The notes beneath the pieces were generated by a model. It saw nothing but the letters and a program-made list of their open reading frames with translations. It made no database searches and was not told the origin of the DNA. 64,000 nucleotides of DNA from NCBI GenBank assembly GCA_002167845.2, contig NHBO02000081.1, forward strand, positions 2,177-66,176. Reading direction: 5' to 3'. This stretch comes from Phycisphaera sp. TMED9. GTDB taxonomy: Bacteria > Planctomycetota > Phycisphaerae > Phycisphaerales > SM1A02. Shown here one piece after another: positions 1 through 9,487 of the stretch. Position 1 is the first letter of the stretch; each line of letters starts with the position of its first letter. Made by a program: the position numbers and the translations under genes.

Positions 1-240
1 GTCGGTGACATCGGTTTCGATCTCGAGTGGTTCGTCTATGTCGACGGTACCGCCGGTGGTGGTCAGCCTGACTGCCCCGGAGACTTCAACGGCGACGGTC
101 TGGTCGACGGTGCTGACTTCGGCTTCATCCTCGCTGCCTGGGGAACCTGTGGGGGCTGCCCCGAGGATCTCAACGGCGACGGTGAAGTGAACGGTGCCGA
201 TGTCGGGCTTCTGCTCGTGGCCTGGGGCGCTTGTCCCTGA
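1..240 (+). CDS. C-terminal part of a secreted protein with two dockerin-like (GC-type) repeats; 5' truncated by window edge
   Basis: Frame 1 is open from base 1 to TGA at 238-240: ...QPDCPGDFNGDGLVDGADFGFILAAWGTCGGCPEDLNGDGEVNGADVGLLLVAWGACP*; two D-x-N-G-D-G calcium-loop repeats. Not in the supplied ORF track (no start in window). Confidence 0.8.
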   Translation, partial: VGDIGFDLEWFVYVDGTAGGGQPDCPGDFNGDGLVDGADFGFILAAWGTCGGCPEDLNGDGEVNGADVGLLLVAWGACP

Positions 241-289
241 TCGTGGCTGAAAATCGGCTCTCTACGGCCGATCCTCCTTCGTTCTGAGG

Positions 290-330
290 CACCCCCCCGG
301 TTCAATTGAACCGGGGGGGTGTTCATTTTG
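290..330 (+). terminator. Rho-independent terminator-like perfect palindrome
   Basis: caccccccc ggttcaa|ttgaacc ggggggg tg (290-321), 16-bp arms, followed by ttcatttt, directly downstream of the stop at 240. Confidence 0.8.
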
Positions 331-579
331 CGCCATTCCTCCCGAGCGAAGCGTGCTGGAGATCCGGGACACCGTTTCCGTCCGCCTTGTGTATCGATGA
401 ATCCTCGATGCCTGATGTCGGTATCCTCTGGAGTTCTTCGATGGTCCAAAGTCTGTGGCCTTGAAATCAGGGCCGTGGATTTCCCAGTAAGTCCCGCCCG
501 TCAGAGTGGCGGGATTCGAGTTCATCCTGAATCGATTGGAATCAACTGATTCCGATGCCAGTCATGCGAGGGAGCACGG

Positions 580-1926
580 GTGCGACTTTTTCTGATCTTC
601 GCGGTGGTCCTCGTTCTCGGATTGGCAGGAGCGATGTTCGCCATCGATTGGTCGTCGTTGTCCGGGGGCTTTTCCTTCGGCGGCTCGACCGGAGGCTCTG
701 GAGAGTTGGTGCGATTCGAGTCGGTGACTCGCCGCACTCTCGTCGAGCGCGTCGCCGCCCCGGGGGAGATCGAGCCGAACGTCAAGGTCGATGTCTCCGC
801 TGAAGTCTCTGCACGGATCCTCGAGCTTCCTTTTCGTGAAGGCGAGACGGTTCGTCAGGGAGACATGATCATCCGACTCGATGCGGCGGATTTTCAGGCA
901 CGCCTGGAGAGTGCGGAGGCGCGACGAGATGCCGAGCGATTCCGTCTGCAGAGCGAACAATCTCGCATCGCGGGTCCGATGGCGTCGCTCGCGAATGCCC
1001 GGGAGACGCTTCGTCGACAGGAGCAGTTGTTCAAGACTGGCGACATCAGTCGGCAGAATCTCGACGATGCCAGGAATCGGGTCGCCGAACTCGCGGCGCA
1101 GGTCGAAGCTGGAAAACTGGCCATCTCGGTCATCGAAAGCTCGCTGGCGGCGGCGGAAGCCGACATCGATCAGGCCAGAGATCGCCTTGCGAAGACGGTG
1201 ATGAAGTCGCCCATCGACGGCGTCATCACGATTCTCAATGCGGAAGTGGGCGAACTCGTGGTGGTCGGAACCATGAACAACGCCGGTACCGTGATCATGA
1301 CCATCGCGGATCTTTCTCGAATGCGTCTGGATGCGAAAGTCGCCGAAAGCGACATCGCCAAAGTGGCCAATACCCAGCCAGCGGAGATCCGGATCAACGC
1401 GTATCCCGACGAAGTCTTCGAGGGGATCGTCGAACGAATCGCCTTGCAGCGGTCACTTGATCGAGATGGCTCCGGATTCTTCAAGACGGAAGTGCAGATC
1501 ACGCTCGACGGCCGGCGGATCTATTCCGGTCTCGCGGCCAATGTCGACATCGAGATCGCGCGGCACGAGGGACTCGTCGTGCCAAGCCAGGCCGTGGTCG
1601 ACATGAAGATCGATGATCTGAGTTCCAACGCCGCGAGCAGTCCGCTCGTCGATCGCGATCGGAGGACCGTTCCGGTCGTCTTCATCATTCAGGACGGCAA
1701 GGCGGTCTGTACGCCGGTTCGAATCGGTCCGAGCAGTCTTTCGGAGACGATCGTGGCCGAGGGCATTGATCCCGATGATCAGGTCATCGTCGGGCCGTAC
1801 AAGGCGATCGAGAATCTTGACGACGGCGACTCGGTGCGGATCGAAGGTTCGGAATCCACATCTGAAGCGGATGCAGAGAACGTAGAACCAAACACCGAGA
1901 AGTCTTCGGTGAAGATCGGCTTCTGA
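580..1926 (+). CDS. Efflux RND/ABC periplasmic adaptor subunit (MacA/HlyD-like membrane fusion protein)
   Basis: 448 aa; N-terminal TM segment, coiled-coil hairpin, 'VKSPIDGVI'-like lipoyl motif (MKSPIDGVITILNAEVGELV); upstream of MacB-like ABC genes. Confidence 0.88.
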   Translation: MRLFLIFAVVLVLGLAGAMFAIDWSSLSGGFSFGGSTGGSGELVRFESVTRRTLVERVAAPGEIEPNVKVDVSAEVSARILELPFREGETVRQGDMIIRLDAADFQARLESAEARRDAERFRLQSEQSRIAGPMASLANARETLRRQEQLFKTGDISRQNLDDARNRVAELAAQVEAGKLAISVIESSLAAAEADIDQARDRLAKTVMKSPIDGVITILNAEVGELVVVGTMNNAGTVIMTIADLSRMRLDAKVAESDIAKVANTQPAEIRINAYPDEVFEGIVERIALQRSLDRDGSGFFKTEVQITLDGRRIYSGLAANVDIEIARHEGLVVPSQAVVDMKIDDLSSNAASSPLVDRDRRTVPVVFIIQDGKAVCTPVRIGPSSLSETIVAEGIDPDDQVIVGPYKAIENLDDGDSVRIEGSESTSEADAENVEPNTEKSSVKIGF

Positions 1927-1940
1927 ATCGAGACCCGACC

Positions 1941-2675
1941 ATGTTGATCAAGCTGCGTGGCATCTCGAAGATCTACCGTATCGGCGTGGAGACGGTTCAT
2001 GCGCTCCGGACGGTCGATCTGGACATCGGCGAAAACGAGTTCGTGGCGATCATGGGATCGTCCGGTTCGGGCAAGAGCACGCTGATGAACATTCTCGGAT
2101 GTCTCGACCGCCCGACGGAAGGTGAGTATCGACTGGACGAACGGCGGACCGATCGGATGTCTTCCGCGGATCTCGCCCTGGTGCGAAACGAGCGAATAGG
2201 CTTCGTATTCCAGTCCTTTGAGTTGCTCTCACGTGCCACGGCGCTTCGAAACGTCGAGCTCCCTTCAATCTACGCCCGAGGTGATCGGAAGAAGGATCGT
2301 CGGAGTCGAGCCTTGGCGGCTCTGGATCGTGTGGGCCTCGCCGATCGCGTGCATCACCGACCCAACCAGCTTTCGGGTGGGCAGAAGCAGCGGGTCGCCA
2401 TCGCAAGAGCGTTGCTGAACCGCCCGGCGATCCTGCTCGCCGACGAGCCGACGGGAAATCTGGATTCGACGACCACCGCCGACATTCTCGGATTGTTCAA
2501 CCGACTTCATGAGGAAGGTCAGACGGTGATCATCGTCACCCATGAAGACGAAGTGGCCGCTCATTGCCGACGGGTCATCCGTCTTCATGACGGCCGGGTC
2601 GCGAGTGATCTCCCCATCGAGGAGGATCCCGCAGGTCGCTTCATTCCGCAGTTGGCCGCGGGGGGAAGCGACTGA
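1941..2675 (+). CDS. ABC transporter ATP-binding protein (MacB/LolD-like)
   Basis: Walker [10 protein letters not shown], signature [15 protein letters not shown], Walker [13 protein letters not shown]. Confidence 0.93.
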   Translation: MLIKLRGISKIYRIGVETVHALRTVDLDIGENEFVAIMGSSGSGKSTLMNILGCLDRPTEGEYRLDERRTDRMSSADLALVRNERIGFVFQSFELLSRATALRNVELPSIYARGDRKKDRRSRALAALDRVGLADRVHHRPNQLSGGQKQRVAIARALLNRPAILLADEPTGNLDSTTTADILGLFNRLHEEGQTVIIVTHEDEVAAHCRRVIRLHDGRVASDLPIEEDPAGRFIPQLAAGGSD

Positions 2676-3916
2676 TGCTGTATCCCTCGTTCTGGATCCA
2701 GGCCATCGCACTCGCGTTTTCGCAGATCCGAGCGAATCTCGGGCGGAGTCTTCTCACCGCGCTGGGGATCATCGTCGGAGTGGCGAGCGTGACCGCGGTC
2801 ATTGCGGCGCTGGTGGGGCTGAAGACGAAGGTGCTTGGTGAGTTCGAGTCGTTCGGTGCGAACCGGCTCTTCATTTTTCCGGATCGGCCGGACGACGTGC
2901 CCAAGAACATGTATCCGTGGAAGGATGTTCGGCTGAAGATCGAAGAGGTCGAGGCGATCGAGCTCAACTGTCCATCGATCCGCTGTCTGACTCCCGTCAC
3001 TTCGCTCGGGATGAGCGCGCAGTTCGGTGATCGACTGATCGAAGGCTTGAGTGTCACGGGGATTCGTCCGGCCTGGCATGAAACGGAGAATCGAGCGATT
3101 CTCTCAGGTCGTCCGTTCAACTCGATCGACGAGGCGAATGCGCGGCAGGTCTGTCTGGTGAACGAGTCGGCGATCGAGGAACTCCGGTTGCCGAATGAAC
3201 CGGTCGGATCTCACGTCCTGCTCGGAGGCCGGCGATATCTGGTCGTCGGCGTGGTGGAGACGATTCAGTCCAACATGCTGGGGATGAACACCTCGAGCAC
3301 GGAGGTCTTCGTTCCGTTCGCCATCGCATCGCGACTGAAGGATGACGACTTCTTCTTCCGGATCGCCGCGATGATCGAATCGCCTGATCTGGCGGGTGAG
3401 GCGAAGAGCGAGGTCCGGTTCGTGCTGCGGAAGATGCGCGGCCTCGGTCCCGACGATCCCGACACCTTTCAGGTCGCCGCGATCGATCAGTTCATCGATC
3501 AGTTCCGGGCGCTGGCGGCGGGCATCACCGCGATCGCGGGCGGCATCGTCGGCGTGAGCCTGCTGGTGGGGGGGATCGGAATCATGAACATCATGCTCGT
3601 CTCCGTCAGCGAGCGGACCCGCGAGATCGGGCTTCGCAAGGCGGTCGGAGCGACTCCTGCAGCCATCCTCCTGCAGTTCCTTCTCGAAGCCGTGGTCTTG
3701 TGTCTCGTCGGGGGCGCGATGGGCGTGGCCGTAGGGGAGATGCTGGCATTCGGATTGACCCTGATTCCCGATGCGGGCCTGGACGAGGCGCACGTGCCGA
3801 TCTGGGCGATCGTCATGAGTTTCACGTTCAGCGCGGCAGTCGGCCTGATCTTCGGCATGTTCCCGGCGATCAAGGCTTCCCGGCTGGATCCGATCGACGC
3901 GCTCAGACACGAATGA
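2675..3916 (+). CDS. ABC transporter permease (MacB-like FtsX family)
   Basis: N-terminal TM 'RANLGRSLLTALGIIVGVASV', C-terminal 'GGIGIMNIMLVSVSERTREIGLRKAVGA'; overlaps ATPase stop. Confidence 0.92.
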   Translation: MLYPSFWIQAIALAFSQIRANLGRSLLTALGIIVGVASVTAVIAALVGLKTKVLGEFESFGANRLFIFPDRPDDVPKNMYPWKDVRLKIEEVEAIELNCPSIRCLTPVTSLGMSAQFGDRLIEGLSVTGIRPAWHETENRAILSGRPFNSIDEANARQVCLVNESAIEELRLPNEPVGSHVLLGGRRYLVVGVVETIQSNMLGMNTSSTEVFVPFAIASRLKDDDFFFRIAAMIESPDLAGEAKSEVRFVLRKMRGLGPDDPDTFQVAAIDQFIDQFRALAAGITAIAGGIVGVSLLVGGIGIMNIMLVSVSERTREIGLRKAVGATPAAILLQFLLEAVVLCLVGGAMGVAVGEMLAFGLTLIPDAGLDEAHVPIWAIVMSFTFSAAVGLIFGMFPAIKASRLDPIDALRHE

Positions 3917-5673
3917 ACGACAGGATTCCTCTCATGCATTGTTCGAGCCGACGATGGCGACTCAAGATGACCGGGCTGATCATCGCCCCCGTGCTGCTCA
4001 CGGGTTGTGGCGAGAGCGGCATCTTCAAGACCAAGACGCCCTATTGGAAGCCGGCGCCCGAGCAGGTCGATGTGATTGCGCCGATGGACCTCGCATCACG
4101 GAGCACGGTGCCACCGCAGAGACCCGATGAGGCCATGGAGGAGTTGCTTGAAAATCGACTTCCGATCGAGTCGCCCGAATCCAAGCGGACCCTCGGGATC
4201 GCCGAGGTGCGGCGGGCGGTCCTCGAGGGCAATCTCGAATTGAAGACCGAACTCGTCTCGCCGGAGATCGCGCGGGCGAATCTCGGAGCCGAGGAGGCGA
4301 AGTTCGAAGCCACCATCTTCGCGGGGTATACCCGCAACGATCAGGGAGTCGTGACCAATCTGGAGCAGGGAGAGCCGACGAGCAGTGATGAGTTCCTCGC
4401 GGGACTTCGCCTTCCTCTGGCTTCCGGCGGAACGCTCACGGTCGACACGCTGGCGACGCAGAGTGATCTCCCGCCCAGTCTTACCCCGCCGAACTTCGAG
4501 TCCTGGGAATCGAATGTCCGGTTCTCGATTTCGCAGCCGCTGTTGCGCGGTGCCGGCGTCGTGAACACCGCGTCGATCAGGATCGCGAAGTGGAACTCTG
4601 ATCTTGCCGATGCCCGTCTGAAGCTCGCGTCGATTCGGGTTCTTTCGGAAGCCGACAAGGCGTACTGGCGGCTCTACCAGGCATGGCGGGAACTCGAGGT
4701 CCGCAAGAGCCAGTATCAACTCGCGGCGAATCAGCTCGAACGCGCTCAGCGGAGACTTGATGCGGGCGATGCGCCGGAAATCGACGTGATCCGTGCTCGG
4801 AGCGGCGTGGGCCGGACGCTGGAGTCGATCATTCGGGCCGATGCCGATCTTCGACAGCGTCAGCGGGCGCTCAAGCGAATCATGAATCTTGCGGATCTGC
4901 CGATCGACTCCGCCACCGCCCTTGAGCCGGGGACCGATCCCGATCCGATTCGAATCGAACTGGACGGAGCCGCGCTCGCGGCTGAAGCGGTCAGGAATCG
5001 GATGGAGATGCTCGAGTTGGAGATCCAGCTCTCGATCGACGCGACGACCGTCGATATCCGTCGCAACGAGGCGCTTCCGGTCTTCGCCTTCGATTATCGA
5101 TATTCGATTCAGGGAGATGATTCCACCTTCGACTCCGCATACACCTCGCTTGGTGACTCGGACTCTCACCGCATCGGTATCAGTGGCGAGGTGCCGATTG
5201 GAAACGAGCAGCGTGAGAACCGGCTCTCGGCGGCGATTCTCCAGCGGGTCCAACGACTGGCGACCAAGGAAGCTCGAGTTCAGAGCATTCAGGTCGAGGT
5301 CTACGATGCCTTGGATCGACTCAAGCAATCGTGGCAGTCGATTCTGGCCGCACGGCTGGAAACCATGCTCGCGGCCCGGACGCTCCAAGGCGAAGAACGT
5401 CAGTTCGACGTCGGACTTCGCACATCGACCGACGTCCTGGATGCGCAGAGCAGACTCGCGGACGCTCAGAGTCGAGAGGTGCAGGCGCTCTCGGCCTATC
5501 AGATCGCCCTGATCGACATCGCGTTCGCCACCGGCACGCTGCTGGGTCAGGCCAAGGTGGAATTCGAAGAGTCGGACGGGGCCATCTCGGTCAAGGAAGA
5601 AGCCACGACGGCAGGGTCGGAGCGAAGCGGCGATTCCGATGAGATCGAGGTCGAGTCCACGATCGAGGAGTGA
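3913..5673 (+). CDS. TolC-family outer membrane efflux lipoprotein
   Basis: In-frame ATG at 3913 overlaps the previous stop; lipobox LLTGC; long TolC-like coiled-coil/beta pattern in ORF 3700..5673. Confidence 0.87.
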   Translation: MNDRIPLMHCSSRRWRLKMTGLIIAPVLLTGCGESGIFKTKTPYWKPAPEQVDVIAPMDLASRSTVPPQRPDEAMEELLENRLPIESPESKRTLGIAEVRRAVLEGNLELKTELVSPEIARANLGAEEAKFEATIFAGYTRNDQGVVTNLEQGEPTSSDEFLAGLRLPLASGGTLTVDTLATQSDLPPSLTPPNFESWESNVRFSISQPLLRGAGVVNTASIRIAKWNSDLADARLKLASIRVLSEADKAYWRLYQAWRELEVRKSQYQLAANQLERAQRRLDAGDAPEIDVIRARSGVGRTLESIIRADADLRQRQRALKRIMNLADLPIDSATALEPGTDPDPIRIELDGAALAAEAVRNRMEMLELEIQLSIDATTVDIRRNEALPVFAFDYRYSIQGDDSTFDSAYTSLGDSDSHRIGISGEVPIGNEQRENRLSAAILQRVQRLATKEARVQSIQVEVYDALDRLKQSWQSILAARLETMLAARTLQGEERQFDVGLRTSTDVLDAQSRLADAQSREVQALSAYQIALIDIAFATGTLLGQAKVEFEESDGAISVKEEATTAGSERSGDSDEIEVESTIEE

Positions 5674-5697
5674 TTCAGGACTGGCCCGGGTCGTCGG

Positions 5698-6129
5698 TCA
5701 GGAGTCCTGTTCGATCAGTCGATCGTTGGCGATGGCGATGGCCTCACTGGCGATCGACCGCAGCGAATCATCCATCGCGTCGTCGGCCGCGAGATCCTGC
5801 AAGGCGGAAAGCAGGCGGTCCGGTCGTTGTCGGGTGATCCAGCATCCGTGGCGAACGACGCCCGCCGCAATGGTCGCGGCATAGTGGCGCGCTGCGAGGC
5901 GGCGATCCGTCGAGTGCTCCCCGCTCAGCCGAAGCGTCTTGAAACCGCTCTTCAGAAGTCGGAGCCGTCGCAGGTCCTCATCCGATTCGGGGTCCGCCTC
6001 GCAGATCGCGGCCACGGCGTCGGGGCGGTCGGGGACCAGCTCGGCGGCCAGCCAGTCGACGGCGCTGCGCTCGGGTTCGGACCCGATGGCGAGTGCCCAG
6101 CGAAGTGAGTCGGTCAATGGATCGGTCAT
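5698..6129 (-). CDS. Hypothetical protein, translationally coupled to ECF sigma factor
   Basis: 143 aa ORF; ATG overlaps the sigma factor stop by 4 nt (6126-6129). Confidence 0.65.
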   Translation of the reverse strand: MTDPLTDSLRWALAIGSEPERSAVDWLAAELVPDRPDAVAAICEADPESDEDLRRLRLLKSGFKTLRLSGEHSTDRRLAARHYAATIAAGVVRHGCWITRQRPDRLLSALQDLAADDAMDDSLRSIASEAIAIANDRLIEQDS

Positions 6130-6881
6130 GGTGCATTCTCCGTCAGCAGGCGCAAGAGATCTCGAGCCTCGTCATCGACTTGATCCGGCGAATCGACGGT
6201 CTCCCCGATCTCCGCGAGAATCGCCTGCCCGAGGGCCCGCTTGCCGTTGACCAGGAACGATGCAGCCTGCGGAACGTCCCGCATCTCGAAACGTTCCACC
6301 AGATTCGAATAGGGAATGGGCGGAACGCCATCGATCATCGGGCGCACCAGTCGTGCTTCGACGATCTCCCATTCGACTTCGCGGCCCTGATCGATGAATG
6401 AGGTGCGTACCGTCTCGATTGCACGCCGAAGGAGGGTGGCGACCCAGTGCCGGGTGAAGGCTTGCTCCGGGTCATCCGTGGATTGATCACTCGGCGTGGG
6501 GCATCCTTCGACGTCGAGTGACGCCACTCTTCCTTGTTCGGGCCGTCGCTTCAATGACTGGTTGCGGCGATGATGATCTCGGATGTAATTCCCGATCGAG
6601 CGGAAGAGGAGTCCTCGGAATCGTCCGCGACCACGATCGGCGTGGCCGGGGAGATTGCGTTCGAGGATCACATCGGCGACGAAACCCTGCACGATGTCGT
6701 TGGCTTCCGAGGCCGAGCAGCCCGTCGCTCGAACATAGGCGAACAGCGGGGGCCAGTAGCGGCGGACGAGTCGATCGAGGGAGGCCGATCGCGATGGGGA
6801 ATCGACCTGTCCCGCGTCGAGAATCATCGACCAGTCGGTCATGCTCTGATCAGCGCGAGATTGTTCGGTTCGATCCTTCAT
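6126..6881 (-). CDS. RNA polymerase sigma factor, ECF-like
   Basis: 'SLDRLVRRYWPPLFAYVRATGCSASEANDIVQGFVADVILERNL...RGRFRGLLFRSIGNYIRDHHRR' resembles sigma region 2 of planctomycete ECF sigmas. Start may be internal (e.g. 6842). Confidence 0.75.
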   Translation of the reverse strand: MKDRTEQSRADQSMTDWSMILDAGQVDSPSRSASLDRLVRRYWPPLFAYVRATGCSASEANDIVQGFVADVILERNLPGHADRGRGRFRGLLFRSIGNYIRDHHRRNQSLKRRPEQGRVASLDVEGCPTPSDQSTDDPEQAFTRHWVATLLRRAIETVRTSFIDQGREVEWEIVEARLVRPMIDGVPPIPYSNLVERFEMRDVPQAASFLVNGKRALGQAILAEIGETVDSPDQVDDEARDLLRLLTENAP

Positions 6882-7006
6882 GCGGTGATATCGGGTTCAG
6901 GACGTGATCGTCGAATCGTGCGTGCCGCGGCCTCCTGAAGGAGTACGCAGGTCGGGCCGGAATCGAGCTCCAGAAATCGGATCTTCGCAACAATCTCGGT
7001 GGAATG

Positions 7007-8281
7007 TCAGTCCGGGCTGTTTCCGAGGGTCCAGCCGGGGAGCCAGAGCCCACGAGAGGCTTTCCGGGGATCGCGAAGTATCCAGGTTTCCGGGTTTTCC
7101 TCCATCATGCGGCGGGCCTGTCGAGCCGGGGCGGATCCCATCTTCATGACCATCGGCTCGCCGCCATCCTGCGTGTCGACCGTGATCTTGTGAATCATGT
7201 CGTCGTTGACGGAAGTGGTGGTTCGTTCGACTCCGGCCAGACGTCCCATCACCACGACGCCATCGGTGATGAGTCTCTTCCGGATGAGTCGGTGCCGCAA
7301 GACGAACCCCGAGATCACCAACGCCAGGAATCCGACGCCCAGGAAAGCAAGTCCTTCGATCTGGCCACCGATCAGGATGGCGGTACCGATTCCGGCGAAG
7401 ATGAGACCGAAGAGAGGAGCGATCGCCAGCGGGAAGGTCGTTCCGCCCCAGGCCTTTCGGGCGATCTGCGCGGGAATGCCGGCACGCGGGGTCGCTGCGA
7501 TCCGGACCGCGTTCAGCATCTCGCTTGTGATGAGCGTCTTCGCCATCTGGCGTCCGACGAAGCCGCCCTGATCGGTGAGATGCCGAACCGCTTCTTCGGC
7601 GTAGGTTCCCTCAACGGCATCGGCGGCATGGTGTCCGACCTCCGGGTCGTCGACGATCGGGCCAGCGGCGACGAGTGCGTCTTCGAGGAGAGAGTGCGAA
7701 GCGGCTTCATCGAGACGGTGGTCGTGGGTGTTCCGCCTCGTGATCCCACCTCCCTCGCCGGTCCCGATCGAGGTTCGTCCTCCGGACGAACCATCGACAC
7801 TACGTCGTGAAAGGAGAACCCCTCGACCGCTGAACTTCAGGAAGAGATCGTCCACGGAGAGGAGCGAGTCGATCGCCTCGCGACCAAGGAGCAATCGCAC
7901 CGACTCGGGATTGGCCGTGACCACCGAGTATCGCTGGGAGAAATCAGGCTCGTCCTCGAATTCCATGGTCGGTACGCCTAGCAAGGACACCAGCATTCCC
8001 AGGGCCTTTTCGCCGAGTCCCTTTCGAGGACGAATCTCGAACTCGGGAAGTTTCGTCTGTGGTCTGTGGAGAAAGACCACGGTGTGCTCGACCGAGTGTC
8101 CTGGTCCATCGGAGTCGTGTTCGAACCAGCCGACGTCGACCAGGACGTCGCAGCCCAGGGAATGCTTCAGGATGCGTGGAGACTCGAGCCGGAGCCCCGG
8201 ATCGTCGAAGTGGCTCTGGAGCTCGGCGAGCGTTTCCTTGGGGATCTCGCCATTCGTGAAGTCGCCGATGTCCATGGTCAT
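7007..8281 (-). CDS. Hypothetical membrane protein
   Basis: Long ORF with good coding character; two hydrophobic stretches (PLAIAPLFGLIFAGIGTAILIGG; GLAFLGVGFLALVISGFVL). Start chosen at internal ATG (MTMDIGDF). Confidence 0.65.
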   Translation of the reverse strand: MTMDIGDFTNGEIPKETLAELQSHFDDPGLRLESPRILKHSLGCDVLVDVGWFEHDSDGPGHSVEHTVVFLHRPQTKLPEFEIRPRKGLGEKALGMLVSLLGVPTMEFEDEPDFSQRYSVVTANPESVRLLLGREAIDSLLSVDDLFLKFSGRGVLLSRRSVDGSSGGRTSIGTGEGGGITRRNTHDHRLDEAASHSLLEDALVAAGPIVDDPEVGHHAADAVEGTYAEEAVRHLTDQGGFVGRQMAKTLITSEMLNAVRIAATPRAGIPAQIARKAWGGTTFPLAIAPLFGLIFAGIGTAILIGGQIEGLAFLGVGFLALVISGFVLRHRLIRKRLITDGVVVMGRLAGVERTTTSVNDDMIHKITVDTQDGGEPMVMKMGSAPARQARRMMEENPETWILRDPRKASRGLWLPGWTLGNSPD

Positions 8282-8434
8282 CAACTCCGTTTCGGTGGGT
8301 GGATGCGGGGAAGGTTGGCGTGGCTCACAGGATTCGAGTCGCAAATCGACCGTTTCATCATAGAGGAGATCGAACCCTGGTTCGGGCGCTCGATCTCGGC
8401 GTCTGGGATGCGAGGGTGAGGTCGCGGGAACACG

Positions 8435-8468
8435 AAAAGGCCCGCCGGCGGATGCCGGCGGGCCTTTT
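8435..8468. terminator. Bidirectional terminator-like hairpin
   Basis: aaaaggcccgccggcggatgccggcgggcctttt: near-perfect inverted repeat with A-tract and T-tract flanks, just 3' of the tmRNA (minus strand). Confidence 0.8.
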
Positions 8469-8504
8469 CAAGATGGTTCGAGTCGGGAGGAACCCGTCGA
8501 ACAG

Positions 8505-8851
8505 TGGAGCCGGGGGGATTCGAACCCCCGTCCCGAAACGTGCGGAAATCCGCGTCTACGCGTGTAGTCGTCCCTTGATCTCGTTCACGACCCGGAGGGT
8601 CGACGGCCCAAGCCGTGAACAAGGCATGCGAATGTCTCGATCCTCCAAGGCATGCCAGCCCTTCGGATCCAGCCCGATGATTTGCGGATTCCCGCCCCAT
8701 CGGGCGTCAGGCGGGAGTCCGTCACGGCGATCAGGCCGCGAGAGCGTACTGCGTGTTGGCAGATAAAAGTTTGCATCCTTTTTACGTGGCATGGATGCTC
8801 CACGACGCGCAACGAAAAACAGTCATCGTCCGGTCGAAACCAGTCGGCCCC
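8505..8851 (-). ncRNA. ssrA: transfer-messenger RNA (tmRNA)
   Basis: Reverse strand begins GGGGCCGACTGGTTTCGACC and ends GGGACGGGGGTTCGAATCCCCCCGGCTCCA. The 5' GGGGCCG pairs with 3' CGGCTCC (one G-U), a T-arm is present and CCA is encoded. An internal tag reading frame ends in YALAA*. Confidence 0.93.
8731..8760 (-). other. tmRNA proteolysis-tag reading frame: ANTQYALAA*
   Basis: Reverse complement GCC AAC ACG CAG TAC GCT CTC GCG GCC TGA = A N T Q Y A L A A stop, inside the tmRNA. Confidence 0.82.
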
Positions 8852-8883
8852 AGTTGTCAAAGAGCAATGCCTCGGAAGGCTCT

Positions 8884-8906
8884 GGAAGTATACGCCTCAA
8901 GCGGGT
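8884..8906 (-). promoter_or_regulatory. Promoter-like element upstream of tmRNA (TATACT -10-like)
   Basis: Minus strand CCCGCTTGAGGCGTATACTTCCA, about 35-55 nt upstream of tmRNA 5' end. Confidence 0.5.
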
Positions 8907-8980
8907 CGATCTGACCGGTTCTGGTCGGGGATTCACGGGAGTCTCTTGTGGACCGGGGCCCCCCAGTCGAGAATCGGGGT

Positions 8981-9463
8981 ATGAGCACCGAACCGACTCG
9001 AATCCTTTTCGTCTGCATGGGCAACATCTGTCGATCGCCCGCGGCGGAAGCCGTCTTTCTGAACCTCGTGGAAGCCCGAGGACTGAGCGACCGATTTCAT
9101 GTCGACAGCGCTGGAACCGGTGGCTGGCATGCCGGAGAACCGGCGGACTCGAGGTCGCGGGAGGAAGGGGTGCGTCGAGGGTTCGACCTCTCGACCACCG
9201 CTCGGCAGGTCCACGACGGCGACTGGGAGGCATTCGACCTGCTGGTCTGCATGGATCAGGACAACGCGACGTTGTTGTCCGAGCGAGGGGCGCCGAATGA
9301 GAAGGTGCGGCTGCTCCTCGAGTGGCACCCGGATTCGGAGCATCGAGAAGTGCCGGATCCCTACTACGGAGGCGCCGACGGATTCGTCCACATGTACGAC
9401 CTCATCGAGGCGGCATGCGGACGCTTGCTCGAAGAACTGGAAGCCTCGTCGGCCGCGGACTGA
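8981..9463 (+). CDS. Low molecular weight protein-tyrosine-phosphatase
   Basis: N-terminal ILFVCMGNICRSPAAEAVF (CX5R P-loop) and C-terminal EVPDPYYGG motif. Confidence 0.93.
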   Translation: MSTEPTRILFVCMGNICRSPAAEAVFLNLVEARGLSDRFHVDSAGTGGWHAGEPADSRSREEGVRRGFDLSTTARQVHDGDWEAFDLLVCMDQDNATLLSERGAPNEKVRLLLEWHPDSEHREVPDPYYGGADGFVHMYDLIEAACGRLLEELEASSAAD

Positions 9464-9487
9464 CCAGCCGACGGATCGTCTTCTCGG

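Noticed and set aside
1-240. Cellulosomal dockerin
   Set aside because: No cohesin or glycoside hydrolase context in the window; the repeats fit the dockerin-like C-terminal domains common in planctomycete exported proteins.
8505-8860. Possible tRNA (GGTTCGAATCCCCC T-arm) and several small ORFs
   Set aside because: The T-arm belongs to the 3' end of the tmRNA; the ORFs lie within the RNA gene.
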